From the NCBI GenBank assembly GCA_019648995.1, contig BLXT01004129.1:1756768-1780218 (forward strand): a stretch of 23,451 bases of DNA, given 5' to 3'. Of the stretch, positions 9,901-19,220 are shown one piece after another. Source of the stretch: Plakobranchus ocellatus. Lineage: Eukaryota; Mollusca; Gastropoda; Plakobranchidae. Under the pieces are notes generated by a model. It was not told the origin of the DNA and did not search any database. It was given only the letters and a program-made list of their open reading frames with translations. The position numbers and the translations under genes are program-made. How positions within the stretch are numbered: the stretch's first letter is position 1; each line of letters opens with the position of its first letter.

Positions 9901-12462
9901 TAGTGTGCAGTATTTCCTTTTTTTAACAATCCTCTTTGGTGTGTGTGTTCATGAGGGGTGGTTGGAGGCTAGAGTAAAGCAAAGGTTTCTATATTTTAGA
10001 CAATTTTAAAGGAGAAAATTGTAAAAGTGATGAATAAGTATTACCCTGTGCTGATTGTATCAACCCTGTTTTTTATGGAAACTTTTTAGAGAAAGAGGAA
10101 GATTGATGACCTGGAAGCAAAACTCTTAGAAATGGAGAAAAGGCAACAGGCTGTCTCAGAAGCTTTATCAAATGCAAAAAAGGGAAAGGAAAAATCGGTA
10201 AACAGTTTGCTAGACTTTGTAGTCAACACAAATAAGTTCAGCATAGTCATATTTTTAAAAAATCCTGTGCTGCTCAGCTTACAGACTGAAAAGTTTGGTA
10301 TTGTCTGTTTTTAAAAAAAATATTTGAAAAATAGGTAAAAAATTTTTCATTAAACTTTTAAGACTACAGGTAATTTGTTTATTGTACAAAATTACTATTG
10401 GCATTATTTTATAGATACTGACTTAAATATGTACTGGATGGATAAGTGTTGAAATAATTTTCTTCATTATTAATTATGCTATTAATTTAACTATATCTTT
10501 AGCGACCTGCCTTGCACAATTCTAGTGAGTATTTGCAGTTATTTCTTTTTATATCTGAATTTTATTAGCTCAACTTTGTTTGTGAAAGTATGATGAGCTG
10601 CAGTGAATTTGATTCTATCAGGGATGATTTATTAATTCTTTTCTGCATATTTCACTTCTTTACTCTTACAACAACAACAACAAAATTGAACAAAATTATT
10701 TATATACAAGTCAGTAAGTTATATGAGGGAAAATAAATTAATTTTTATAATCATGGTGCACAATATTCTTCATTATCATTTCCTTAGAGCACTCTTTTCA
10801 AAACACTTCTTCTATACAAAATTTGTTTAAATGTGTGTGTGGTCTCAACTGTGCATTGTGATGTTTCTTAACAGGATGAGCGAGAAGAGGTCCTAGATGA
10901 GCTAAATAAGCAGCAGACAGAGAGGGCAAGGATCTGTTCTGAGGTTGAGAAGTATAAAGAGTGTGACCCTGAAGTGTTGGAAGCTATAAAGGAGCAGACT
11001 AGTCAGGCTAAAGAAGCTGCTAATCGATGGACAGGTGAGATAATTGGTGAACAAATTTACAAACAGGCAGTGCTTAGTCTTAATTGGGACATTTTTATCG
11101 TCATCTGGTATTTTAAGGGTAAAAAATAAAGCAAAAGACACTTTTTGTAAGTATGATTATAAAGTCTAAGACTTTTTGTTGGGTTGACAATGTCTAGGCT
11201 GCCCATGGTTCATTATTGCCTCTTCAATTATAGTGATGGAAAATAAAGTAAAAAAAGGAAGGGCAGCTTTCAAATATAGTGATTCAGCTTCTTCAACCAC
11301 CAAAAGATCTTCAAGATTCTTTAACTAATATAATTGCAAGAGTGCATTATTTGTAAAGTAATCCATACTCCTTAAGTTAGGATAAATCTGGCTTTAGATA
11401 GCTAATCAACTCAGTTCAGAGGAATCATTCTCCAGAGTACTCGTTTGTATTAAAGCAACAATTGTTTTTACAGATTAACATAAGGCAAGCAGCTATAAAT
11501 TATTGCTATGACACATATTGCAAAAACTCAAAACAAATATTTTTACCTCTCTTATTTTCTCTTCTTTTTTTTTTTTTTTTTTAATTATTCTCTTCATATA
11601 TTTAGGGGCTGTTGATAATCACTATATTTATTTGATATCATTTTTTATTGCATTGAGTTAATGTCAATTGTTAAAAATGAATTCCATAAATTTGAAAATA
11701 TTTGCATCCCTTCCATGAGAAATGGAATTGTTGGAGCCAGAGGAGTTGTGTTTGTAATAAAAAAAAAAAGGTGTATTTATAAGACTATTTGATTGTGATG
11801 ACTTAAATTTTTCTTTCTGACATTTTGTCACAACTTTTGATATCTAATGGAACCAAGCACCGGTGCATATCATTTTATTTACAAGAAAATAGCTTTCAAT
11901 AGTTTTACATTGTGATCTCTTTTGCTATGTCATTTTCCATGTTTATGATCTGGACACACACATTTGTCAAGAACAGTAAGACTGGATGAAAAAACAAAAC
12001 GTTTGAAAAGGATTGAAGATAGCACAAAAATTTTGCACTAACAAATGAAAAAAATTTGGTTCTTCCAAATCAGTATCCCCAGCCAGTTTTTCTTATTTTG
12101 TGACATTTTTATTGGAAATTTTTGTCAAATTAGTCTTTTTGCATGAGAGATCACTTTTTGGTATAACAGCACATATATGTCACTTTTTGCGGGTCTACAG
12201 CACTGAGATCAAATCAAAATATCAAAGTACAGAAGTAAAAATTTCCAAAGTTATTGATATCATTTAAAGTCAGTCATGTATAACACAAAGGGAACTCATT
12301 TTTTTGGATAATTATTTTTTACAATACATTTCTGTTTGATGATAATCTCTTTCAGACAACATATTTGCAACAAAGTCATGGATCAAGTCCAAGTTTGCAT
12401 TTGAGGAGAGTGTCATAGACAAACAGTTTGGGGTCCCTTCTGATTTTGATTATATTGAGTGA
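6922..12462 (+). CDS. MND1: MND1, meiotic nuclear division protein 1 (six exons)
   Basis: Joining 6922-6924, 7786-7851, 9480-9653, 10090-10197, 10875-11034 and 12356-12462 gives 618 nt, or 205 residues plus TGA. Recognisable MND1 blocks in order are [81 protein letters not shown] and [11 protein letters not shown]. Family knowledge: MND1 is nuclear, pairs with HOP2 (PSMC3IP), and the dimer stimulates DMC1 and RAD51 strand exchange in meiotic recombination. Residues about 12-80 form the winged-helix DNA-binding domain. About 82-145 is Lys/Glu-rich coiled coil, and the rest is the C-terminal leucine-zipper segment. All splice sites are GT/AG. Introns 1-4 are phase 0 and intron 5 is phase 1. No stop or frameshift is seen. 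Only the Met-only first exon is inferred. Confidence 0.93.
6925..7785 (+). other. MND1: MND1 intron 1 (proposed)
   Basis: The intron starts GTGAGG and ends with the pyrimidine-rich acceptor CATTTTCTCAG. It is AT-rich, with a C/T-rich stretch at about 7310-7450. I see no coding frame or clear repeat in it. Confidence 0.5.
7786..7851 (+). CDS. MND1: MND1 exon 2
   Basis: Sixty-six bases encode residues 2-23, from Ser-Lys-Lys-Lys-Gly to Phe-Tyr-Glu-Lys. The acceptor TTTTCTCAG precedes it and the donor GTAATT follows, both on codon boundaries. The block GLSxEEKRxRM is a hallmark of the MND1 N-terminus. Confidence 0.93.
7852..9479 (+). other. MND1: MND1 intron 2 with transposon relic
   Basis: This is the longest intron, 1628 bp, from GTAATT to TTTAAACAG. 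It has poly(T) runs near 8060-8073 and 8191-8212 and carries the pogo/Tigger-like relic at 8535-9374, listed separately. The open frames within 8756-9150 are not recognised as exons and are not needed for a full-length MND1. Confidence 0.85.
8535..9374. mobile_element. possible pogo/Tigger-like non-autonomous DNA transposon
   Basis: The left end reads CAGTACAACTCGGACTCAA. The right end, read on the minus strand, starts CAGTGAACCTCAAATCC and contains AACTCGGACTCAA about 20 bases further in. Both ends also hold CAACGA or GTTCGTTG words. Matching inverted ends starting CAGT and spaced about 840 bp apart are typical of pogo/Tigger elements. A TA precedes the left end, but the right flank is TT, so the TA duplication is imperfect. 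No transposase is recognised inside. A second CAGTTGAG... motif at 9211 suggests nesting or internal deletion. Confidence 0.45.
9480..9653 (+). CDS. MND1: MND1 exon 3
   Basis: This exon of 174 bases encodes residues 24-81, the bulk of the winged-helix DNA-binding domain. Visible blocks are [35 protein letters not shown] and [14 protein letters not shown]. It lies between acceptor TTTAAACAG and donor GTAGGT, in phase 0 at both ends. Open reading continues past the donor to about 9800, but those residues no longer resemble MND1. Confidence 0.95.
9654..10089 (+). other. MND1: MND1 intron 3
   Basis: A 436-bp intron from GTAGGT to CTTTTTAG. No additional feature is seen. Confidence 0.88.
10090..10197 (+). 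CDS. MND1: MND1 exon 4
   Basis: This exon of 108 bases encodes residues 82-117. It opens Arg-Lys-Arg-Lys-Ile-Asp-Asp-Leu-Glu, matching the RKxKLExLE segment that starts the MND1 coiled coil, and it is rich in Lys, Glu and Gln in heptad-like spacing. The donor GTAAAC follows Ser117. Confidence 0.92.
10198..10874 (+). other. MND1: MND1 intron 4
   Basis: A 677-bp intron from GTAAAC to CTTAACAG. It contains an (AAC)n microsatellite at about 10668-10682 and an exon-like 22-bp segment at 10503-10524 that I rejected. Confidence 0.88.
10875..11034 (+). CDS. MND1: MND1 exon 5
   Basis: This exon of 160 bases encodes residues 118-170 plus the first base of codon 171. It contains the strongest family signature, [10 protein letters not shown], then AKEAANRWT. 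It continues the coiled coil toward the C-terminal zipper. The donor GTGAGA splits the Asp codon (phase 1). Confidence 0.95.
11035..12355 (+). other. MND1: MND1 intron 5
   Basis: A 1321-bp intron from GTGAGA to CTCTTTCAG, with a poly(T) run at about 11565-11582. No coding sequence or clear transposon was recognised. Confidence 0.88.
12356..12462 (+). CDS. MND1: MND1 exon 6 (terminal coding exon)
   Basis: The acceptor CTCTTTCAG opens this exon, which completes codon 171 (Asp) and encodes Asn-Ile-Phe to the C-terminal Asp-Tyr-Ile-Glu, then TGA at 12460-12462. The closing pattern, [12 protein letters not shown] followed by [11 protein letters not shown], matches the conserved MND1 C-terminus. 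Confidence 0.95.
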
Positions 12463-13007
12463 GCAGCTTATCTCTGGAGAGAGGCTGCTGAATGTCTGGA
12501 AACCATATTGCAGAGTTGATGTGCATCCAACTTTTTCCAGCAATGAAGTCTTCAAAAGAGAGGAAAACTGTATATGACATTAATCCATTATTGAGTTAAG
12601 ATTGATTTAAGTTATTGCATTGAAATGATTATTTGCAATTGGTTAGGTAGGACAAGTCTGAACACAAACACAACATTGTTGGCAATTACGCAACAGGAAG
12701 AGGAAAGCAATATGGGCAAATTTTGAAAAAAAAAATTTGATTCCAAATTTTGGCTAAGTAAAAAATTGTTTTTGTTATTTTGAATGGTTTTTAAGTATTC
12801 AGTTTTACATCAGGTTTCGCCACTTATTTCACTTGAACAGGTTACGCATTTTAAATAGTAACTATACATGTTTTAGATATCAGGGCTCCACAGACCATTG
12901 GCATGCATAGGGAATGAATTCAAATGTGCACAGTCCAGCACAAATTCCTCAAAATTGTTTGGCAAAATTGATGAGTTTGATTATACTGTTTTCGAAATAC
13001 TAAGGGT

Positions 13008-13013
13008 AATAAA
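13008..13013 (+). promoter_or_regulatory. MND1: candidate MND1 polyadenylation signal
   Basis: The first canonical AATAAA after the MND1 stop lies about 550 bases downstream. A 3' UTR of that length is plausible. In such AT-rich DNA the hexamer also occurs by chance, so this stays tentative. Confidence 0.35.
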
Positions 13014-13865
13014 AATAATATGACTGGAGTTAGTGCCCCTGATCATCAGAAACTTTTCTTTTAAGGAAGGAAAAGGTCTATTTTGTGCTTTTCCTATTTA
13101 AAATTAATATGCATTTTATGAAAGGCAATGCCGTAACCTTTATTAATGGTGCCCAATTATTTGCACCTTAATAAGAGAGATCTTGAGTAACTCTATGTGG
13201 GTTTAAACGTATTTAAACTAGCTAAGAGCAAATATCATGGCGATTTTGTGAATGAAACACCAGTAAAATTTTTATGCCTTCTAGTAGCCTGTGCTGTTTG
13301 TATGCATTTGTGCAACCGCACCCATTAATTTGACTTGGTGACAGTGACTGTAGCTAAGATTAACTAGTATCTACTGAGATGGATTTGGCAAATGGCCATC
13401 ATCACTTTAATCTAAACAACAATATGCAGAAACAAAAATGTATAGAAGTTGCAATTCAAGAGGAACAAGGAGTACAACCTGGAAACTATGGCATTCCTTT
13501 ATAGTTTTTATCTTACTCTCCTCTTATTTCATGCAAACTGTCCTCTTAGCCACTTTTTTTGTTTTAGAGTTAAGTGGATCAATTCTCCGCCTTGCTCCCC
13601 ACTTAATCAGGGTCAGCCATGATCGGTGTATGAAAGGAAGACGAGGATGCTCTAGAAGATGCTGCTTGGAATACTCTATTTTTTGAAAAAGAGCCCGTAC
13701 AGTGTTAAGTTATAGATGATTTAATGTTTGCTTTCCTTTTTGTAAAAGAGGTATTTGGAATTAGATTTGTACAGGGCAAATCTTTGTGTACAAGAGCATA
13801 GTCCCCATTTAGTCTGTCAAAACACAATTTTATTTCATGAGCTTTGTTGACAATGAAGGGATTGC
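13014..13865. other. intergenic region after MND1
   Basis: No supported gene. A moderately GC-richer piece at 13590-13680 is open on the plus strand, but its translation is unfamiliar. Confidence 0.5.
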
Positions 13866-14060
13866 TAGACCTGTCGCCCAATAAACCAAATGGGCTAGTT
13901 TTCATTATTGGCACAACCTGTTGAGACTTCTATTGTGATAAAGTGGTACATGTAATTTAGACAAATAAACTAATAAATCAATAGGCTTTATACAGTGGAA
14001 TCCATTTAAAGTCAACTCTCTTAGGGTACGCTCTTGCTCAAATTTGTCACTTTTTCAGAC
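13866..14060. repeat. foldback repeat family, copy A
   Basis: This block aligns with copy B about 837 bp downstream. Shared words include TTTTCATTATTGG, GTTGAGACTTC, ATTGTGATAAA, TACATGTAA and TGGAATCCATTT. An inverted pair near 13876 (CCCAATA) and 13906 (TATTGG) can fold into a hairpin. The copies are clearly diverged and differ by small indels. The family is not recognised. Confidence 0.65.
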
Positions 14061-14700
14061 CTAAGGTTAACCAGATTCCAAATTTTGTAAAATTTAATTA
14101 CTTAGAATTAACTAACAATGCAATGCATTAGAATTCGAATTATTGGACTGCACTGTAGACTGTACATTTTTTTACTCTTTTCCCTGCTGTATGATCAGCT
14201 TGACTTTATTGTCTTTAAATAACGCTAAAAAATCAGATCCTATTGAGGATAGTTATGGGTGAACTCATTTTTTACTTCATTTATATTTTTGATACACCTG
14301 TGGTTAGGGTTATCGTTGGCAATATACATGTATGCCTATTGAAAAATTTTCAACTCACAGATTGCAGGAGAATGTTAGCGGTACCTGATCCACATTCTTC
14401 AGAATTCTGAGCACTACATCAGTGGATTCTTTTTATTCTGTAAGACCTTTTTCTGGGTTTGTAATTCATTTGTTTTTTATCTCTATCTGTTGTGTGTTTT
14501 TTAAAACAAATACATGATTAGTTCTTGTTATCTGTACATCAAAAATAGTTTTGAAATCATTTTAAGTTATTATTGCACTGGCATAGACTACATCTAGAAC
14601 TAGCCATTGCATTCTGATAATTCGTAAAACCAGATATCACCACAGTAGCCACGACCGACCAAATGATCTCAGTAGCGAGCCTGGGCTTTTCTTTAAATGA
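14061..14700. other. spacer between foldback repeat copies
   Basis: AT-rich sequence with no recognisable gene. A minus-strand open frame at 14557-14769 runs into copy B and shares the motif PIMKxxPFxLLG with the frame at 13705-13914, but only because the underlying repeat DNA is shared. Confidence 0.45.
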
Positions 14701-14705
14701 GAAAG

Positions 14706-14880
14706 CAGGTTGTCCCAATAGCAAAAATGGGTCGATTTTCATTATTGGGACAACTGGTTGAGACTTCAATTGTGATAAAATATTACATGTAACTTAGACA
14801 CTTTATACCTTGGAATCCATTTTATTTGAACTCTGTTAGGACAAGTTCTTGTTTGAATTCATTACATTTTTTAGCTCAGG
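14706..14880. repeat. foldback repeat family, copy B with hairpin
   Basis: The arms CAGGTTGTCCCAATA at 14706-14720 and TATTGGGACAACTGG at 14743-14757 pair at 13 of 15 positions around a 22-base loop. The following 120 bp align with copy A. The structure resembles a small foldback or MITE-type element, but no target duplication could be fixed. Confidence 0.7.
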
Positions 14881-14900
14881 GTCGCTGACTTTATCCACAT

Positions 14901-14980
14901 TATTAGGACAACAGGTTGTGCCAGTAACTCAAAAAGTGTTTTTTCTTTTTTTCATTATTGGGACAACAGGTTGTATGGTA
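14901..14980. repeat. foldback repeat family, copy C (hairpin only)
   Basis: TATTAGGACAACAGG at 14901-14915 runs into a left-type arm (CAGGTTGTGCCAGTAA). A right arm TATTGGGACAACAGG follows at 14956-14970. As in copies A and B, TTTTTCAT precedes the right arm. The flanking 120-bp block of A and B is missing. Confidence 0.6.
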
Positions 14981-15325
14981 TCAATCGTGCATGTGTCACT
15001 CTCCCTAAATCTTTTTCTGCTTTTTCAAGCTTTTCTGCACATTAAAGAAGGCTTGCACAGCAGATCCAACAGCATCATTTGTGGCTTCTCTATGGAATAC
15101 CCTTCATTTTGTTTTTCTATCCAGTAACTGGTAAGAAATGAAATCTCAGAATCGGATACCTCTTGGAAATGATGAAAACAATATGGCTGCTCAAAAACGG
15201 GAAACATGTCTTCAATCCTAGAAAATTACTATGTGACCATGGAAAATAACTCTAAAATCCTAGAGGATAGCTCTAGGTGACCATATAAAATCTTGTCACT
15301 GTCGAAATCCGTAATTATTTATCAC
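14981..15325. other. non-coding spacer
   Basis: Open frames on both strands at 15025-15207 give unfamiliar proteins. A short imperfect repeat of GTGACCAT occurs at about 15233 and 15274. Nothing else is recognised. Confidence 0.4.
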
Positions 15326-15394
15326 GGTCTAAAAGACCCATCCATTTTTTTTTATCATTTTGTTGCTGAGTCTAAGAGACTCAGCCGATGGGAA
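15326..15394. repeat. pair of related palindromes
   Basis: GGTCTAAAAGACC at 15326-15338 and the perfect hairpin GCTGAGTC-N5-GACTCAGC at 15365-15385 share the core GTCTAARAGAC. CCATC after the first and GATGG after the second could pair and enclose the second hairpin. Whether this is a transposon end or a structured RNA is not decidable from sequence. Confidence 0.6.
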
Positions 15395-15835
15395 TCAGAC
15401 AATAAATATGCTGGGGGAGATAGGGTTAAGATATTTCTATCTGCCTCCAGGAAAATGCTTCGAAAATAAGCATAAAAACCTCTCAAGATAAAGGGCCTCC
15501 GAGCAGGATCCTGAATCTAAGTGTCCAAGTAAAAAAATATGATCTTTAATCACTTGAATGTAATGATGGATAACAAACAGCTGAGGTTACAGCTGCTTTT
15601 TTAAAAAATGTTTGTTCTGGAATTCTGTATTGAAAGCACATTAAACTTGTCTTACTTCAGCCTCAATGTTACAGTCTAACATTATCTAAAATTGATTTAA
15701 ATAAATTTAAGAGCCGCTTTACTTTAGTGAAAGCCAGGCAAATTTGTGATGGTTAAGTACATTAATAATATTTATGAAACAGTTTTATTGAGGTTAGCAA
15801 AGTTGCAATCCCACAAATGCTCACTTATTCCCGAG
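15395..15835. other. non-coding spacer
   Basis: No open frame, known repeat or RNA gene is recognised in this AT-rich segment. Confidence 0.4.
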
Positions 15836-15900
15836 ACTCAGGCAGCACCTGTGCCTTCATCATTCCTCCCTTTTACCAATGGGTGTAAAAAAACATCAGA
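15836..15900. repeat. dispersed 65-bp repeat, copy 1
   Basis: This block matches 22504-22568 at 61 of 65 positions without gaps, in the same orientation. Weaker similarity extends about 16-20 bp further left. Shared words include GGCAGCACCTGTGCCTTC and TTTTACCAATGGGTGTAA. It is probably a piece of an interspersed repeat such as a SINE, but no tRNA-type promoter box is clear. Confidence 0.75.
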
Positions 15901-17375
15901 ATAATGAAAATGCTGTTCACCTTTTGAGGCTTAGGTTAAGTAAGATATACAAACTGACAATAAAAGTTCATCATTTATTTAAATTGACTGCACAAATACT
16001 TTTTTCATGCACATCTAGATAAAATATGTTTTAAAACAAATTGTATTTGACAAAGCAGAAATTAACATTGTGTTTGACTCGTAACTGCTGGGATTGAGGG
16101 ACAGATGTGTTTCTTCCATTTTACTTTGTCCCCGGACATCTCTTTGTTTTTATGAAGATGAGTCAAATGCTTGTTAAAGTGTGATATAAATCAAGCAGCT
16201 TTACAATTGGTATAATAAAATATGTTAGTTTCCATAGAATTGTAGTATTATCTGTCATTTGACCAAGAATGGAAGACTTTTAGCTCTTTGCAAGCAGCTG
16301 ATTTTATTAATTCATCTTCACTTTTTGTTGGACTGTAATGTTTAGATCTACAATCCAACGGATGGATGTAAGAAGAAATAATAGAATTTCATTTGAAAAG
16401 TATTTAAGTGCTGATGTTTTATTCCTTTTTCCCTTCGTTAAGTAATTAATAATTAGTCTCAGAGGTCTCTTTTTCGTCAGGAGCAGTAATTGTCGGAATG
16501 AAAGGGTAAATGAAATGTGCTGAATGTGTTGTTAGTTTCTGTTGATTAATTTATTCTCTAAATAGTAAGTTAAGTAAGTACTGCTTTTTTTTTTGTTTGT
16601 ATCTTTTGTCCGATAGAAAGGGTCTATGGACTTTTTTATATTCAAAAAGCAAAATTCAGGGTGTTACGGAAAGGGCCACTACTCTTTATGATGAAAACTT
16701 TTAATTTTTTTTTTCATGTCATAACGCTTATACATTACTAATTTTTTTTTCTTCAAGTAGTTATCTATCTGTTATGATTTACCCAAAAATTCGATTTTCA
16801 ATTTATACAAATTCATAATAGATTTCAGCACACTTAGTCTTATTTTGCAATGAACTGTATAGAGGACTGACTTGTCAGATGTGTAGGCCCTTTTTGCTTT
16901 TGTGTGTGTGGTTTTTTTTTTTCTCCATCAACAGCTGCCATAAATACTTGAAAATTCCTCTCATTTTGACCCATATTTCATCGTCCGTTATGGTTCAAGA
17001 ATGTCAGGTTGGTGGGTTATTCTTCTGTATGTTTCAAAGATGTGTAAAAGATGATCACTCAACATTGAGCACTGAAACAAAAGGTCTCACTTGAACCTGA
17101 CCATCTATATTTTGCTCTTAACTCTGAAAATTTCAAACAGGTTGTGTAAAGCCTGCCTCATCTTTGTTTTTCGTTTCATTGGGAAGGTTCACCCTATGAT
17201 GAGTTTTCAAAATGTCAGGTTTTTTTTAGGACTAGCTTCCAGTCTTTCATATTACTGCATGTTGTGAGTTTGGTAGTTTTCTTTTTACAAATTCGTGTGG
17301 ATTTCCTCCTTTCAATAACTAAAGCTCAGAAAAAAAATGTGGTACACTGTTTGTCCATGAAGATGACTCTGTCTG
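15901..17375. other. intergenic AT-rich region
   Basis: No gene is supported. An 11-bp inverted pair (GTTGGACTGTA at 16327-16337, TACAATCCAAC at 16349-16359) pairs at 10 of 11 positions plus one G-T wobble. The plus-strand open frame at 16879-17094 is low-complexity and unfamiliar. Confidence 0.45.
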
Positions 17376-17858
17376 TTAAATCTTAGGTGTGAATGAAGTC
17401 AGAGGCTGAGGGGTTTTTGATTTCAAAAACTGACATGGACTTAGTTTTTGGTGATGTGAGTGAAATAAATACATTTTTGGGATTTGATTGTGCCTCTTGA
17501 TGTTTGAGGTTCCATTATAAATGATAAGTCTGCTTTCCTTGCATTTGGAATAGATGGTTTTGTAGCCACACAGTAAAGCTTGGTCACAACAGGACCTAGA
17601 CCTTAGCAAAATCCCCATGTGGTCTGCTGCCACAATAGGCACGTTATGCTCTAGAAAAAAAAGCTGTGAAAAAACACACTGCATTCATACAGCTGTTTTC
17701 GTGGGACTTGGATACACAAATAGATTTCATGACTGACTTGCTTTTGCCTCTAGCCTAGTATTTTTCATGTAGACATTTAATTTAGCCTGTTGGATTCCCC
17801 TTGTTCCATGATAAATATTAATGTCACATCTGCAGATCATACAAAAGGCATAAAAAGA
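17376..17858 (-). pseudogene. hAT-like / BED-type zinc-finger transposase relic
   Basis: On the minus strand, 17858-17730 encodes FCMICRCDINIYHGT, resembling the CxxCxCDxxIxHGG zinc-finger start of a large family of hAT-derived metazoan proteins. The later His ligands appear lost (Tyr or Arg at the expected places), and a TGA follows at 17727-17729. Farther on, 17684-17376 contains LEHNVPIVAADHMGILLR, the conserved core that follows the finger in that family. The residues just before it (FFTAFF) sit in another frame across a T-run, so a frameshift lies near 17655-17662. The rest is unrecognised. The family assignment comes from remembered motif patterns only. The copy is non-functional. Confidence 0.55.
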
Positions 17859-18528
17859 CTAGATGTTTTTGATGATGTTTTGAAATCAAACTGTTCAGCA
17901 TAGACAAGTTGTGTGATCTAACATCAGTTTGAGTCAGCTGTTCTCATAATTTATACTAAGAATTCATTATAATTACAATATTTATGTCAACAAATTTTGA
18001 TTATGGCTTCGTTTTGTGGACAAAGCAATCTTTTCGTTGAAATAAAAAAGGGTCCCGTTGAAGCCGATTTTTACTGTTGTCGCCATATTGGCACCAGATG
18101 AAAGGGAACCATGCTGTAAGCAGATTGAACACTCTATAGATGGGATGGGAGGTATATTCTGTCCATAGATTTTAGAAGATGGCTACACTGGTACTGTGTT
18201 AGAGTGTTAGATTGCTAGCATCTTTTCATTGAAATGGCATTTTGAACATGGCTTTGTTAAAGTTTAGTGGGAATATCGTCTCAAAGGTTATTGTCACACA
18301 TAAGAAAATATCTTTTTGCCTTACAGCACAGAACAGAGTGTTCTTTGAGTCTTTTTGTTTTTGATTCCACACAGCCAACATAGTTCATTAAGATATTGTA
18401 GTGTTGAACAGTGTCAGCTATTGTAAGGACCTTATTTATTTATTAATATTGTTTGTGAAAGAAACTATCTTTATCTCATTGTAACGATGTTAACTATAAG
18501 TTCTAAACATCAAATTTACAAAACTTTG
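17859..18528. other. spacer with a minus-strand ATGGCGAC start-like motif
   Basis: CAATATGGCGAC occurs on the minus strand at 18078-18089 and resembles the YY1 consensus at some gene starts. A 34-codon frame opens at the ATG (18086) and closes at 17982. The peptide is not recognised. It lies upstream of the hAT-like relic in the same orientation. Confidence 0.3.
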
Positions 18529-19220
18529 TTAACTCACTGACTACCAGACTTTTTTTTACCTAATAATTCCCTGTATACCAGGTGTACCAGACATGTAAGG
18601 ATATTTTCAAAAAATCATTGTGCATTTGTTAGTAAAGATAGACTTATGAAATTTGTACCATACTTTTTCAAGATAATAAAGATTACATAACAAAAAAAAA
18701 TTTTGAGTCAATGTCATTTGGTTGATTTTTTTAGATCTAGATTTTGATTTAGATCTAGCTCCAACTTAGGCTGGGGTTTAGATCTAGACTTATTCTTGGT
18801 GAGGCTCAATTTGCCCCTACCTTTTCCTTTCCCTCTACCTTTTGGGAGACTAGACTTGGCCTTTTTATACTATGGGGACTCAAAATGTGGATCTTATACA
18901 TTTCCCACGATGCTATCAATATCCAAACTTTCATCATAGTCTAAATCTACGAGCTCTATCTAGAAATCAGTTGGAAACTGGTAGCTGTTAGAAATGTCAT
19001 AAAATTGATCTCCTGCTTGTACTAATCGTCCCAAACAAAATTCGCCTATGTCATTTGAAAGCTAAATGGCAAAGCTAACAGACCCCGTAACTTATACCGC
19101 AACTGTTGAGCTATTTACATAGAAAAAAAATTCATAAATTAGAACCCATAAGAGTTGTGGGATTGGTATTTTGCCGTCCACAAAATGTTCCCGCAAACAT
19201 TTAAGTACCCAGTGAGTTAA
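18529..19220 (-). mobile_element. piggyBac-like element, internally reduced and decayed
   Basis: The element is bounded by TTAA at 18529-18532 and 19217-19220, the target site that piggyBac transposases duplicate. The ends are inverted: CTCACTG follows the left TTAA and CAGTGAG precedes the right one, with TAC also matching a few bases in. The interior is about 684 bp, too short for a full element of roughly 2 kb or more. It holds one degraded minus-strand frame, listed separately. The TTAA plus CTCACTG/CTCATTG-type end is like piggyBac ends I know from animals. Confidence 0.72.
18718..19060 (-). pseudogene. piggyBac-type transposase N-terminal remnant
   Basis: One minus-strand frame from about 19060 down to 18718 reads as protein across three in-frame stop codons. 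It starts NDIGEFCLGRLVQAGDQ, continues with the acidic run LVDLDYDESLDIDSIVG, and then a basic run KGRGKGKGRGK. An acidic, low-complexity N-terminus before the DDE domain is usual for piggyBac-derived proteins. The catalytic domain is absent, consistent with a deletion derivative. Sequence identity to a named family was not established. Confidence 0.5.

Noticed and set aside
10503-10524. Exon-like 22-bp segment in MND1 intron 4 (TTTAG before it, GTGAGT after it)
   Set aside because: A 22-bp insertion would shift the frame, and the MND1 alignment is already continuous without it. Treated as a chance splice-site pair.
10902-11141. Minus-strand frame over MND1 exon 5
   Set aside because: Antisense shadow of a conserved exon.
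13438-13686. 82-residue plus-strand frame
   Set aside because: No family motif; the GC-richer end may be an old repeat but could not be identified.
13705-14769. Two minus-strand frames sharing PIMKxxPFxLLG, as a possible gene family
   Set aside because: The similarity follows from the underlying repeat copies A and B, and the frames diverge outside them.
16879-17094. 71-residue plus-strand frame
   Set aside because: Cys/Phe-rich low-complexity start and no recognised domain; orientation is opposite to the adjacent hAT relic.
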